A DNA stretch of 64,000 nt from Beroe forskalii (lineage: Eukaryota; Ctenophora; Nuda; Beroida; Beroidae). How positions within the stretch are numbered: the first letter of the stretch is position 1; each line of letters opens with the position of its first letter. A program made the translations under genes and the position numbers. A model generated the notes under the pieces. The model searched no databases. It saw nothing but the letters and a program-made list of their open reading frames with translations, and was not told where the DNA came from. The DNA is taken from NCBI GenBank assembly GCA_011033025.1, contig WFMF01000061.1, forward strand, positions 186,001-250,000. The letters run 5' to 3'. Positions 34,245-45,362 of the stretch are shown here, piece after piece.

Positions 34245-35040
34245 CACCAATCCCCATTTTCCCCAGAAAAACTGAAAAGATTAAAATGAAACTAAAAAGA
34301 CAAGACATTATCTTTGCATCGTTACCGTCTCACTGTATATTGAATATTAGTGATTTTAGAATTTACTTGGTAAATGATGAGTCATGAATATCCCTTTTTC
34401 GAAATGTAGCATTAAATTCATCTTATTTAAATATTAAAGTCACGCTACCGCTTGTTTTCGTTTCACGTTGTGATAAGGTAATTGGTGTACAATCGTACAT
34501 TTCTGCCAATATAAATATAGTGATTTAGATACATTTTGCTTTATATTAAGTTAATAACTTATAAATAGTACTTAGCACTGTTTTCCATATTGGGTTCGAG
34601 TGATAATATATATTCATAATATATTGGTTCGTTTACTAATTCTGTTCCCTGGATGAAATTAAAATCGATTATATAAATTTTAACTTTAAGATTACGATGA
34701 TTTGGTGGGTATATATCATTTCCTGATAATGTGTCCTGCGTTTTGAATGCTGATAATATCTTCAATAATATATTGTTATCTTTTAGTTCAAAATAGATTA
34801 AAGATAGTTAGGATGTTAGATTCATTGATTAAAATTCTAAATGATGCGAATCATTTTTAAGCGATATTAGTTTTCAAGTATGATCTATTAAGTTTTAGTT
34901 TGCTCCAATAAATGATAATATCTGCAATTTGTCGCTCTGTCAATATTGCTACAATCGAAATTGACAATATTATCCATTGATGGAATGAAATTGTTTTAAT
35001 GCTCAAATTACCTAATATTATTCATGAAATTTAAAAAATA
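34245..35040. other. AT-rich intergenic sequence
   Basis: No coding potential, repeats or signals that I can support. Confidence 0.55.
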
Positions 35041-35089
35041 TACCGGAGCTCTTACCGGTCAGGCGGTCAACCACCTGATCAACACTGCA

Positions 35090-35860
35090 CTCACCAATAC
35101 TATATTCATTTGAAATTCAATTTCTACGAAAAAGTCTAGTCTCTGCGCGCGAGAAGTACCCCTACACGCACAAAATAGCTGTCCTGCGCGCGCTAAATAG
35201 GTTCTAAAAAACGTAGGACAACATATACGTTGTATGACCTATTGACCTGGACATGCGCGCGCGGTCCGGTGATCCCCCTAACCGCAGGCGTCTGGTGGCG
35301 CGAAACCCCGCCGCGCCCGCGCGCGCTTCCCTACGGCGGACGCGCCCGCCTTGCCCTAACCAGCGCCCTGGTTTCGCGCACGGAGTGCGCGGCGCGACGC
35401 CCCTGGTTAGGGGAAGCTGAAGCGCCGCGCGCCCGCCGAAGGCGAAGGGGTCAGGCAACGTCTGACAATTCCTAAGCCCGCATAGGTGTGCGTACGCGCG
35501 CCGCGCTTATACCCTACGGGACATGACGAGGAAGCGCGCCGCGCAACGCAGACAGGGATATACGTGTTTAGCAAGTCTGACAACGTCGACGGACGTTGCC
35601 CGTTTATTTTCTTGTCAGACGCGCGCCCGCCGCGCCGAAGGCGAAGGGGTCAGACAACATTTGACAATTTATCTTTTCTGTATGGGTGGCGAGATCAGAG
35701 CGGCGGCCGGGGCGCCGCCAAAGGCAAAGTTGCTAAACACGTATATCCCTGTTTGCGATCGCGATGCGCGGCGCGCTTCCCGTAGGAAAGCGCGCGGCGC
35801 GTTTACGGGCTTAGGAAAATTCGAAACAACGTATATGTCGCGCGTGGTAACTTGAATTGC
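35090..35860. repeat. GC/CpG-rich dispersed repeat, copy 1
   Basis: Very high GC and CpG (GCGCGC runs) in an AT-rich neighbourhood, with abrupt edges. It shares long words with 63430-64000: AAGCCCGCATAGGTGTG, GCAACGCAGACAGGGATATA with CGTGTTTAGCAA, and GGCGAAGGGGTCAG(G/A)CAAC. Internal direct and inverted repeats (GTCAGACAACGTCTGAC-like, CCCTACGG/CCGTAGGG) recur. Open frames on both strands reflect the lack of AT-rich stops, not genes. It is unlikely to be a promoter CpG island, because a homologous copy lies elsewhere and there is no adjacent gene start. Confidence 0.75.
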
Positions 35861-36278
35861 GAGTCTTTACTCTTTTTGCAGGCGAACAAGTGGGCATGGG
35901 CCACAGAAATCATGAGAAATAGGTCTCATTGGTCTCAGACTCTCAGAGGAAATTCAAAATTTTCTGAATTTGGCCACAAAAACCTGCACAGGAGATGAAA
36001 AACAAAGCAAAAATTTACTAGATTAAGCGAAAGATTTCCACCAAAACTCAGATTTTTACCACCAAAATAATATACCTTAAACCTTTATGCGAGTCGTTGA
36101 TCATGCATGACATCACTTTTTGTTAGCTTATATTCTTTTGCCCTTTTACAGTGCTTAGCTGCACATGCCTCGACAGTGCAGTGTAATGTTTTCTGTGAAA
36201 GATGTTCAAACTTAAAATTAAGTAAATTTTCTGTCTTGTATCTTTTCTGTAATTGGTTATTCTTATAGATTTTTGTGA

Positions 36279-36869
36279 TTGTTTGTAACCTTGGATAATT
36301 ATGCTCAGCTGGTCTGCTGGTATAAGAAAAAAGTAGATTATGCAAAGAATGTTTTCAAATTAAGTAGATCCGGTAGCAAGATTGTTAGTAAAGCCAATGT
36401 TAAAGTAGACAGTAAAATCTTAAAATTGAGACAATCTTTCCTCCCTGATAGAATTAAGAAGTATTGGAACATATTACCTTCTTTTGTCAAGTCATCAGAG
36501 AATGTTAGGCACCTGCATTGTTCCGCATCGATCGAATGAACTGAGCAAATGAATAACGCACACAATGGCGTGCACTTGCTGTTTTGAGTGGACATCATTG
36601 TAAAAGTGTATTGTGTGCATTTTTCATTTGATCAATCCATTCGATCGACGCAGAATGATGAAACCACCTTACATCTTTCAAAGTGAACCTAAATAAGTTT
36701 AAGACTGATTCTGCTAGTTTAGAAAATCATTTTGGGAAATATCTGATATCATTATTGATACAATTGAAGGAAATGCTAGTTACCTAATACAGAAAGAAAA
36801 GTTTCACAAATATCTTGTGGAGAACCCCTTTGTTGCAAAGAAGAAAGGATTCAACACTTTTTGTCACAA
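36279..36869 (+). mobile_element. Non-LTR retrotransposon C-terminal fragment
   Basis: The frame 36279-36539 ends in the pattern typical of the reverse-transcriptase tail of CR1/L2/Jockey-like elements (LRQSFLPDRIKKYWNILPSF and then VKSSENV). After a 119-bp MITE insertion it continues as FKVNLNKFKTDSASLENHF and then, with one frameshift, WEISDIIIDTIEGNASYLIQ on to a stop at 36869. Only the 3' end remains. The preceding region is AT-rich non-coding. Confidence 0.6.
36529..36647. mobile_element. 119-bp MITE nested in the retrotransposon fragment
   Basis: The ends carry the inverted repeat CGATCGAATG (36529-36538 and, reversed, 36638-36647). Similarity continues inward (GATCAAATGAA, GCACACAAT), giving ~37-bp imperfect arms. 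It splits the retrotransposon reading frame. Confidence 0.7.
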
Positions 36870-38113
36870 TGGTTAACTTTTTAACTTTTACCATCTAGTA
36901 TTTCAGTTTTTATTCATCATTTTGTTTTCTAGTTCTTAATTTATTCTAATATTTTTTGTGTATATATTGATTATTAATAAAACAAAAGGTTAATAAAACA
37001 AAAGGTTATATTTTGTAGCACATTACACCAAGATTTATCATATCAATTTCTCTTGATCTTATAAGATAATCATGATTGAAATTAGGTTATAAAATGCAAT
37101 AGCACATATATACAAATAACAAAAACAACTTAAATAAATTAGGAATTCAATATTCGATTAAATGATAATAATTTAAAGAAAAATAGGATATCCTTATATT
37201 CTGCAGTAAATAAAAACAAAGGAGGATATTCTGAGTCTAGCCTAGAGCCTAGAGGATAAATACTTAGGTTAAAAACAATAATATAGTTTTTTATAATTAA
37301 TATACTTGATAAATCTTGACTTTTATAATATTTCATTACCAACTCACTTTTGTCAGGGCACTATAGCATAGTGCAACTTAATGTTTTCTTTTTACTTGAA
37401 TATTGAGAGTACCTTGTAAAGGTACATGATGCGAAGAAGGATGATGAAGAATGAGAATGATATAGTTGTGTTGTATTTGCAGATTGATGTCTTGAAGAAA
37501 GTTTTCTTTTTAATTCAAATATGTTGTGTTGTATTTATTACGAAACTGTTTATCTTATCTTTTCTAAGAAGCTAGAAAATGAATTCAATTCTCAATGATA
37601 TGTTTTGATTGTAGCTCAGCTGTGCATTGAATTGACTTGATGATGATAATTAGGTTGTTGAATAGGTTATGAATGTTCAAATTATTTCTCATCAATGCTA
37701 TCTATTCATCAAGATAATAATAATCATGTGACATCTTCTGAATTCATTATTTACAAACTTTAAAGAAACAGTTGTGTGAATTTTTTTGATTTAATATCAA
37801 AATTCAAAATTTGTTTGAAGTGATTGATCATTTCAGTGAAACACAAAAATTCTCAAATATGAAATCGAACCCATACACTTTGCACTGCTATTCAACTGTC
37901 AGTTTCGAGATAAAATATCTATTCTTCAGGAACTCCACAAAGTGTGACACAACCTGCTCAGTTAGTTAATTTAATATGTGTTGTGTTGTAAGTTTAAAAA
38001 TTGTTTATTTTATTTTATTTTACATCTCTCTTCAGTAGTTGTCATCTCATGGTTTATTATTTGGTTTGAGCTAATCTGAATTATCACTAAATCATACAAT
38101 CAAATTTGAGGTC
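36870..38113. other. AT-rich region upstream of the DNAJC2-like gene
   Basis: No frame or recognisable element. A short duplication AATAAAACAAAAGGTTA occurs at ~36975-37010. It presumably includes the promoter and 5' UTR of the downstream gene, but no core motif stands out. Confidence 0.5.
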
Positions 38114-39925
38114 ATGACATTTACTATAGAAGTAAAGGAAAACATCCTGTCCCCATCATTAGTTCATGTATATCCCTATGGTGCTTCATTTTTCAAATAC
38201 CAGTGCTTAAGATATAATTTATTGAGTGATTTTGACAATGATGAATCAGATGATGACAAAGAAGAACTTTCTGAAAGTGACATTAAAATCGATATCAAGT
38301 ATATCAAAAGTCTTGAATCCAAAGACTGGAAAGAACAAGATCACTATCGTGTCTTAGGGATTCCACACCTTAGGGTGAAAGCTTCAACTAAAGATGTGAA
38401 GAAGGCTTACAAGTTCATGGTTTTGAAGTGCCATCCAGATAAAAGCCAGGGTAGTACAAAAGTCAATGAAGAAGCTTTCACTTGTATACAAAGATCATAT
38501 GAGCAGCTGTATACTCTTGAAGGTAAAAGGGCATATGACAGTGTTGATCCTCAATTTGATGATGATGTACCAAATATCACAGAGCATAATAAACAAAACT
38601 TTTACAAAATATATGGACCTATCTTTGAAAGAAATGCACAATGGTCTATGCAGAAAAATGTTCCAAGACTAGGCTCAGATTCAGATTCTATTGATGCCGT
38701 GAATGACTTCTACAATTTTTGGTATGATTTCAAAAGTTGGAGGGAGTACTCTTACTTAGATGAAGAAGAGCGTGACAAGGCTGAAAATAAAGATGAAAGA
38801 CGATATTATGATAAGATCAATAAACAAGAACGTGTCCGTAGAAAGAAAGAAGAAGTCTCCAGAATTCGCACTTTAGTTGATAATGCTTATGCATGTGATC
38901 CTAGAATCAAGGCCTTCAATGAAGAGAGGAAGAGAAGAAAACAAGAGGCAAAACTTGCAAAACAAGAAGCATATCGACTTGAACAAGAAGCCTTGCTTCT
39001 GCAAAAAGAGGAGGAAGAACGAATCAGAAGAGAAGAAGAAGAGAAAAGATTGCAAGAGGAGAAAGAGAAGGCTGAAGCAGAAAAGAAGGAGAGGCAAAAG
39101 CAAAATAAAGTTCTCAAGACAGAGAGGAAAAAAGTCAGAGAACATGTCAAAAAATATAACTATTTCTGTTCAGAAGAGGACAATGTTGTCAAAGCTATGG
39201 AGAACCTTGACTTGTTACTTGCTGGGTTATCTCTTGAAAAAATGAAAAATCTCAATTCAATTTGTCAAAATAAAACTGAATTTTCTGTGTTGTATCAAAA
39301 TTATATGACTGCTCATTTAGAAGAACAAGAGAACAAAAAGAAAGAGTCCCTTGTAAAGGCAAAGCAGAGCCAAGAAATGCACAAAGATCAAGAAATTAAC
39401 TCCACTGAAAAGTTTTCTCCCTCAGATATTGCCCTCCTTGTGAAAGCAGTGAAAATATACCCTCCTGGTACAGTGAACAGATGGAACACAATAGCAGACT
39501 ATCTGAACCAACACAGTACTGTATGTCATTCTTATGTGAATAAAGACATCATTGAGAAGGTTAAGAAACTCCAATCAAGAGAAGGTGATGACTTGAAAAG
39601 TAAAGTCAATGAACAAGCTTATGAAAACTTTGAAAAATCTCAAAAGCAAAGGATTGACGAAGTCAGTGCAACAGGTGGCTTAAGTTCACGGGATACACTG
39701 AACTCTGCACTCAATGATCCTTTACCAGATGGTAAAAAGAAGAAACTGCCATGGACAGCAGAAGAGCAGAAACTTCTGGAAGAAGGACTGAAGAAATTCC
39801 CTCAGTCTGCTGGACCAGAACGGTGGGACAGCATTGCTAATCTTGTTGGGACACGGTCAAAGAAAGACTGTATGAGGAGATATAAAGATCTTGTTGAACA
39901 AATAAAAGCTAAGAGAGCAAAGTAG
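38114..39925 (+). CDS. DNAJC2: DNAJC2 (MPP11/zuotin)-like ribosome-associated J-protein
   Basis: 603 residues in one uninterrupted frame from ATG 38114 to TAG. The J domain spans residues ~75-145 (DHYRVLGI start, HPD at 107-109). A zuotin-homology region follows (FERNAQWSMQKNVPRLG, FYNFWYDFKSWREYSYLDEE), then a long charged coiled coil (~265-345) and two SANT/Myb-like repeats (~433-490 and ~545-600, including W545-TAEEQ and ERWDSIA). Family role: with HSP70L1 it forms the ribosome-associated complex that assists nascent chains and stimulates Hsp70 ATPase through HPD; vertebrate DNAJC2 also acts on chromatin through its SANT repeats. Length is close to the human protein (621 from memory). It has no introns, unlike its neighbours, and strongly AT-rich codons; a retained retrocopy is possible. 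AATAAA lies at 39994. Confidence 0.93.
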   Translation: MTFTIEVKENILSPSLVHVYPYGASFFKYQCLRYNLLSDFDNDESDDDKEELSESDIKIDIKYIKSLESKDWKEQDHYRVLGIPHLRVKASTKDVKKAYKFMVLKCHPDKSQGSTKVNEEAFTCIQRSYEQLYTLEGKRAYDSVDPQFDDDVPNITEHNKQNFYKIYGPIFERNAQWSMQKNVPRLGSDSDSIDAVNDFYNFWYDFKSWREYSYLDEEERDKAENKDERRYYDKINKQERVRRKKEEVSRIRTLVDNAYACDPRIKAFNEERKRRKQEAKLAKQEAYRLEQEALLLQKEEEERIRREEEEKRLQEEKEKAEAEKKERQKQNKVLKTERKKVREHVKKYNYFCSEEDNVVKAMENLDLLLAGLSLEKMKNLNSICQNKTEFSVLYQNYMTAHLEEQENKKKESLVKAKQSQEMHKDQEINSTEKFSPSDIALLVKAVKIYPPGTVNRWNTIADYLNQHSTVCHSYVNKDIIEKVKKLQSREGDDLKSKVNEQAYENFEKSQKQRIDEVSATGGLSSRDTLNSALNDPLPDGKKKKLPWTAEEQKLLEEGLKKFPQSAGPERWDSIANLVGTRSKKDCMRRYKDLVEQIKAKRAK

Positions 39926-39993
39926 TGTTGCAGCTTGACCCATTTTTGAACTTTTAATTGTTTTATATTGTGCTCAAGTGTCACTTGAATGAT

Positions 39994-39999
39994 AATAAA
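39994..39999 (+). terminator. Poly(A) signal of the DNAJC2-like gene
   Basis: AATAAA 69 nt after the stop codon, followed by further TAATAATGG repeats. Confidence 0.6.
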
Positions 40000-40666
40000 A
40001 TAATAATGGTACTCATCGTCACTTTTGAAGATATTTACTTGTCTATTACTACATTATTATAGTACATAAAAAGTACAAACAAACAATTTCTCTGTAATTA
40101 AATGATTTACTTTCATTAACAAGCTCCACCTTATGAAATACATCCTTGCATATCAGTAGTATTAGAATGGGAAATAAATTGATAAAATTACACTGTTTGA
40201 AATTCAAAAAAAAAGTTTTTGTAATCATTTGAATTTAAATTAGATATTTCACATCTTTAATTGAATTGAATACCTTATAATGTACGTTAGATAATTAGGA
40301 ATTAAATTACTATATATGAACATGTATTATTTTAAACAGCCCATGAGAACAACAGAACATCCAAAACAGCTAGAGGACCATGCACCAGACTTCAACATCC
40401 TTTACAAACTTATTGCAAGGTATTTCTGGGCCTGACTTAAAACTGAAAGGTTAAAGGGGTATTGGTAAGAGTTGTTTTTTCAGATGTCCCGGGCCCTCGC
40501 AGGCCCATCCCTCAACTAGTATTAGATACAAAATATCAATCAAAACGCTGCAATTCGAGCATTCATGTTATTAGGGCAAATGGCCTTTATGTTACCATTA
40601 TTGTATACAATGTAGTACTGTAGTTCTTATCAGTGGTGAAGTCATATTTTGCAGGTGTATCTACTC

Positions 40667-41035
40667 TTCTAAGTGATGTCTATTTACCTGGTGGTGTCAA
40701 ACACGTCACTCGTTCGCATGAACATTCGATCATCGGTATGCTTGATTGGGTACTGGTGGTGTCAGAGAGGTCTGTGACTATATGGGGGCGCAGACCGGAC
40801 AGACAGATATATCTTACTACTTATAATTCTTCCTCATATAAATATATAAATGAATAAATAAATATATCTGTCTGTCGGTTTATGATTTCTGTCTGTCCGG
40901 TGGCTTATATATAGCCACAGATTTTTTCTGACACCACTCAGGAGCCAGAGGTTGCATGCCGATTGCCGATGATCGGAATGTTCATACGAAACCGAGTACC
41001 AGTAGAAATGCCTGAAAATAGACATCACATAGAAA
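40667..41035. repeat. Imperfect ~360-bp inverted repeat
   Basis: Left arm: AAGTGATGTCTATTT, CATTCGATCATCGG, GGTGGTGTCAGA, CCGGACAGACAGATATAT. The right arm has the complements in reverse order (AATAGACATCAC, CCGATGATCGG, TCTGACACCAC, ATATATCTGTCTGTC). The centre is AT-rich (~40840). Foldback or MITE-like. Confidence 0.7.
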
Positions 41036-41248
41036 CTGAAAACAAACTGCAGTTTGGACCATAATCATACAGTCTGAATGCTGTACCAATTGAACAAACT
41101 GCAGATTTTTCGAGTTGATGGCCGGAGGCCATGGGTTCTGCTAGTATTTATTAATTTATATATGAGGAAGAATTATAAGTAGTAAGATTATCATACGGGA
41201 CTTTACATGCTTATTATATGCATTTGAGTGGTGATTCAGTAATATAGA

Positions 41249-41415
41249 GTTACACAACGAATAAGTGTGAAGTAACATGATTTATGCCACGAACGAAGCA
41301 AGTTGCGTAATTATTCACCGAAGCCGAAGGCTGAGTTGAATAATGATTTGTTTTCAACGAAGGCACAGCCCGAGTTGAAAAAATGCTGTTACTTCACACT
41401 TATGAGTTGTGTAAC
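41249..41415. repeat. Hairpin element with ACGAACGAAGCAAGTTGCGT core
   Basis: 29-bp arms at 41249-41277 (GTTACACAACGAATAAGTGT and on) and 41387-41415 (complement). The interior holds charged-looking short palindromes around CGAACGAAG and CCGAAGCCGAAGGC. It resembles 44413-44522 and the hairpin at 9284-9358 in design rather than sequence. Confidence 0.65.
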
Positions 41416-41867
41416 GATATTATTCACCAAGTGTACAAAAGTACAATGCTTTGAGCCTTTAAAGGCTGAGGTTTTTGGCATTCTGTACAGTTCACAGCAG
41501 AAAAGACGTTTTTAGTATTAGTATCACTAATTTGGCGTAGAGCAATTACCTACTGATCAGTCAAATTAGCAGTGTGCCAGCTCTTTCGTATCACTGATTT
41601 GGCAAAAGTGTGGAGTAACACCATAAAAATGGCAAATAACACGGTGTAAGAGTGGAGTAACATGGTAAAAGTGTGCAATAATACTATTTTATAAGAGTGG
41701 AGTGATACGACAAAAAATCAAATAACACGTTTTTATTCGACCGGTATAACCCCACCACATGGTGAATACTGAATAATAATGGTTGATTACTGCAATTTTA
41801 TACAGATTTAAACAGTTTGCTTTAATTTCAGGATTTAGTTTCGAATCACTAAAATATCATCTCGCAG

Positions 41868-44306
41868 CCAGCTAAGTGCATGTGGGATTGACTCTGTCGG
41901 ATTGAAACTATTTCTCAATGAAGATGACATGCCCCAACCATCTCACTGGCTAATGCACCTAGTAGCTGTGGGGAGAGATGTGCTCGGTATCACTGGTTTC
42001 AACTTCCACGAAAACCCCGTTACTCCGCATACTTCTTTTGTAAATTCCCTTCAACCTCACTATTCATACCCCCAGGTTGGTTTTTCTCGCTTCATTGAAT
42101 GAATTTGATTTAATTTGTTGCAGTGCTACAAATTTTGAGCCATCAAGAGCAAAAAGCCTTCAAGATTAAATCACATCATATATTTCGAAGTTGTGAATAT
42201 GGGAATATAAATTCTGAGAAATTTCATATATAAGGCATAATCCATCCCAGTTTATAACAAGAAATGTGAAAACCTAGGTAGTTTTGTTTTTCTCCTGAAA
42301 TTTGGTTTGGATTGATTGAAGTAGTGACTAACTAGATCTTGTTTTGACAACCTATTGTTTCAGCTAGTTCAGATATCAGACATCGAGTCCCCTGTGAAGC
42401 ACAGTGCCGTTGACACTCTTATTCCTGAAAGTGGAATGCCACAGAGCCTCCAACTTTACCCTGAGGGGGAGCAGCCACCCTTCTCTGAAAAGGACAGCAG
42501 TCCTATTGAAGCACCTAACTTAGCTCCACCACTGCCATCAGCCCAGCCCAAGCAACTGATACTCCATGAACAACCACTGCCTAACATTGGCACTATTACC
42601 AACACCTGCTGTGGAAATGACTGCCCTGCTACCACTGACAATGCCACTATTTGCGTGGGGCTCAATGTCCCCAAACCGTCGTGCAGTAAGAACCTAGAGA
42701 CAGTAATTGATCACTTGAACAGTCAGCTGGATGTCCTCAATACCGAGATTAGGGATGAAATCAACGAGCTCTCTACGATATCTCCCCAGCCCCCTGCTTC
42801 TCCACAGCCCCCTGCTTCTCCACAGCCCCCTGCCTCTCGTTACAGCCCCCTGCTTCTCCTAAAGACACGGTAGCGCAGTCTGCCCCACAGGAGCTAAACA
42901 CGGATAACACCAACTCAGCTGCCGAGCCAAGTCCTGAAGTGGGTGATGTTCCTCAGTCTGAAACGGAGCTCACGTCTCAGATAATTGATAAGTTGTTCCC
43001 GGAGAAACCTGCGCTGAGCCTTGTGGACACTGGTGTTAGCAGTCCCCAGGGGCTTACTATAGAGGAACTCGAGCCAATAACTGCCACCAAGCCGAAGAGA
43101 AAGTCCAAGCGGAACACGTCTCAAAAGGACGGATCAAAGAGAAAAAAGAAGGCTGAACAAGTCGCAGTTCCAGCGGCACAAGTTAATAAAGCGGGGAACT
43201 CAAATGAGGTCAGCCAGGCCGGGGAGACTGAATTCTTATCAGACTTGCAACGAGCCCTAACCAGCAACATTTTAAAAACATCAAATCCCCCCAAGAAATC
43301 CCGAACACCCCGTAACTCACAGAAAAACTCGTCAGTTCCCATGATATCCCTAGACGAGAAAGCTCGGCAGTCCAGTCAGCCGTCAGCCCAGGAAGACCCG
43401 ACCATGAACTCGAAGTTACTGACGGAGCTCCAACGCCTGCTCACTCAGAACAACATCCGGTCCGCCCTGCAAGGGGACAAGAAGAAGAGGGGCTGCACTC
43501 GGCCCTCCCTCGACTCCCCTCCCTACATCCGGCCCCCACAGGCCCACGACAGCTCCTCCATGGACGGGAGCCGCTTCCATCTCGACAAACCGAAGATGTT
43601 CCCGTGTCAGCAGTGCAACAAGGAGTTCAAAACGAAGCAGTGCCTCAAGCGACACATCTCCCGACATCTGGGAGTGAAGTTGCACGTGTGCTCCTACTGC
43701 AACAAGCGCTTTAACGACAAGAGCAACCTGAAGCGACACGTGGTCACGCACATAAACCTCCGCAAGTTCGTGTGTGACGTTTGCAACCAGGCCTTCTTCC
43801 GGAAGGAAGTGATGGAAATGCACAAACGGCGCATCCACACGGTACAGAGTGATGTGTTGAACTGCAGGTTTAAGAAGTGCTCCTTTTCGTGTGTCGTGCC
43901 GTACAAACTAGTGGAGCACATACAGACCATCCACTTCCACAACTACAGGTACAACTGCGACAAGTGTCGCTACAAGACACAGCACAATCTGAACTTTGTG
44001 AAGCATCTCCGTGTCCACTCCGGAGACAGACCCCACAAGTGTGCTAAGTGTGGGAAGGCTTTCAAGCAACCTAACGCTCTGAGAAAACACTCCGAAGTGC
44101 ACTTGGATCGCGCGCACAAGTGTGAGATATGTCTCAAGACTTTCTGTTTGGAGCTAGCCTTAAGGATTCACTATGAGAATAACCATGGACCGCGGGCTGC
44201 TCAGAAGAAACTACACGAGAAGAAGAAACGCGAAATTCTTCGGAAATACCGAGAACAGCACTCCAAGAAGATATCGTTTGTAAACGTTATGCCCAACAAT
44301 TTATAA
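41868..44306 (+). CDS. C2H2 zinc-finger protein with seven fingers (frame break in mid-gene)
   Basis: Two exons are visible: about 41868-42075 (first in-frame ATG 41929; donor GTTGGT after YSYPQ) and 42364-44306. The second starts LVQISDIESPVK, runs through a Pro-rich acidic region to SPQPPASPQPPASPQPPAS, then the frame changes near 42839 and continues to TAA at 44306. Seven C2H2 fingers occupy about 43599-44186 (FPCQQC...HISRH through HKCEICLKTF...HYENNH); finger 4 is non-canonical (CRFKKCSFSC spacing). A repeated leucine motif precedes them (FLSDLQRALTSN and LLTELQRLLTQN), with a Lys/Arg-rich stretch (KPKRKSKRN) as a likely nuclear signal. A nuclear DNA-binding regulator by family; I recognise no ortholog. 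The frame break is an indel in repeats, a sequencing error, or is avoided by an intron 42703-42845. Confidence 0.75.
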
Positions 44307-45362
44307 ATTATGATATTATGCGAATAGCAGATATTTAAGTTACTGTACCTATCTTCTTAGTTCAGTGATACTTGTCATTACATATTTTGTACATAAATAC
44401 TAAAATCCTGATATTATAACATGATAATACCTTGGTACTTTGGCGCCCATGGCGTGATAACGCCTCGAACGAAGTGAGGCGTTTGCGGCGTCTCAAAAAT
44501 ACAAGGTATTATCTGTTATAATACCTGAAGGATGAATTTTCTGCGATTTTTCATGTGAAAAGCAGTTAAATAGTCGGGGCCAATTATTTGACTGTGAAAT
44601 GTATGTCCAATACTCACTCTCGGGAGCTTTTGAGAGATTTACCTCTTCTAGAAAGTAAATGTTGAAAGTTTGAGTATAAATCTTCGAATTTTTTCAACCA
44701 ACAGAAAGTTATTGCAGCAAAATGTCAGAAATAACAGCACAACTATCAAAGAAACAACAGATTGAACACTGAAATAGACTGAAATTCTTAAATCAGGAAC
44801 AGGGTATTGATGATCTATGAAGCTGTGACAGGTCCGAGGGCTGATATGTATCTACATAAATCATAGGTCAGAAGCATCAGATCGTAAAGTAGGTAGAAAA
44901 AAGTTAAAAAGGTTGGCAAAATGTCTAATAAACTGTTTCGCAGGGTGCCCTGCTTTGCCCTGCTTTTTGCCCTGCTTTGCAAACCGAGCCCTGCTTTAGC
45001 AGGGCAAATCAGTCCGAAAGGTACCCATATTTTCATTGGAATAAGATAATCAAATCCATGAGTTGGAAAGATAAATGCACACTTGATTATTATACCTTTA
45101 TACCTGTAAGCTGATTCAGTGATTCATTAATCAATCATTGCTTCATTAGGATTACAAGCATCTTCATTGATAGCTTCATTGAATTTATGCAAAGTTGTGT
45201 ATTTTTTAAACAAGGAAATGCTGAAGATTCTTGAAGAGGTTGGTATCGGCACTATTTCAATTTTTAAAAAGTACTTATATTGGTATGGAAGTTAGTGGAG
45301 TTAAAAAAGTATTCTTTGCAGGATGAGCATAAGTGTCTTTTCAAAAACATACCTAATGCCCA
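44307..45362. other. Intergenic sequence after the zinc-finger gene
   Basis: Holds a hairpin element (44413-44522) and a short CCCTGCTTT repeat (44945-45000) that resembles CCCTTCTTT repeats on the far side of the minisatellite (49978-50002). No genes. Confidence 0.6.
44413..44522. repeat. Hairpin element with CGCCTCGAACGAAGTGAGGCG core
   Basis: Arms ATTATAACATGATAATACCT (44413) and AGGTATTATCTGTTATAAT (reversed, ending 44522), with an inner small palindrome at 44461-44481. Non-coding; located just 3' of the zinc-finger gene. Confidence 0.7.

Larger units (their letters stand above)
40000..41867. other. Intergenic or intron sequence with several repeats
   Basis: Contains a short GC-rich block (40484-40524) resembling the 3' tail of the retrotransposon at 12478-14014, an imperfect ~360-bp inverted repeat (40667-41035), a hairpin element (41249-41415) and a run of AGAGTGGAGTAACA-like units (41610-41715). 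The first exon(s) of the zinc-finger gene may lie here but cannot be identified. Confidence 0.5.

Noticed and set aside
35204..35855. Overlapping open frames on both strands in the GC-rich block
   Set aside because: Their length is explained by the scarcity of AT-rich stop codons. The block is a dispersed repeat with a second copy at 63.4 kb and the peptides are Arg/Ala low complexity.
35090..35860. Promoter CpG island for the DNAJC2-like gene
   Set aside because: It ends more than 2 kb before the start codon and has a repeat copy unlinked to any gene start.
38873..39150. Minus-strand Ser/Leu/Phe-rich ORFs opposite the DNAJC2 coiled coil
   Set aside because: Antisense of GAA/AAG-rich codons. 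The sense frame is a recognised conserved protein.
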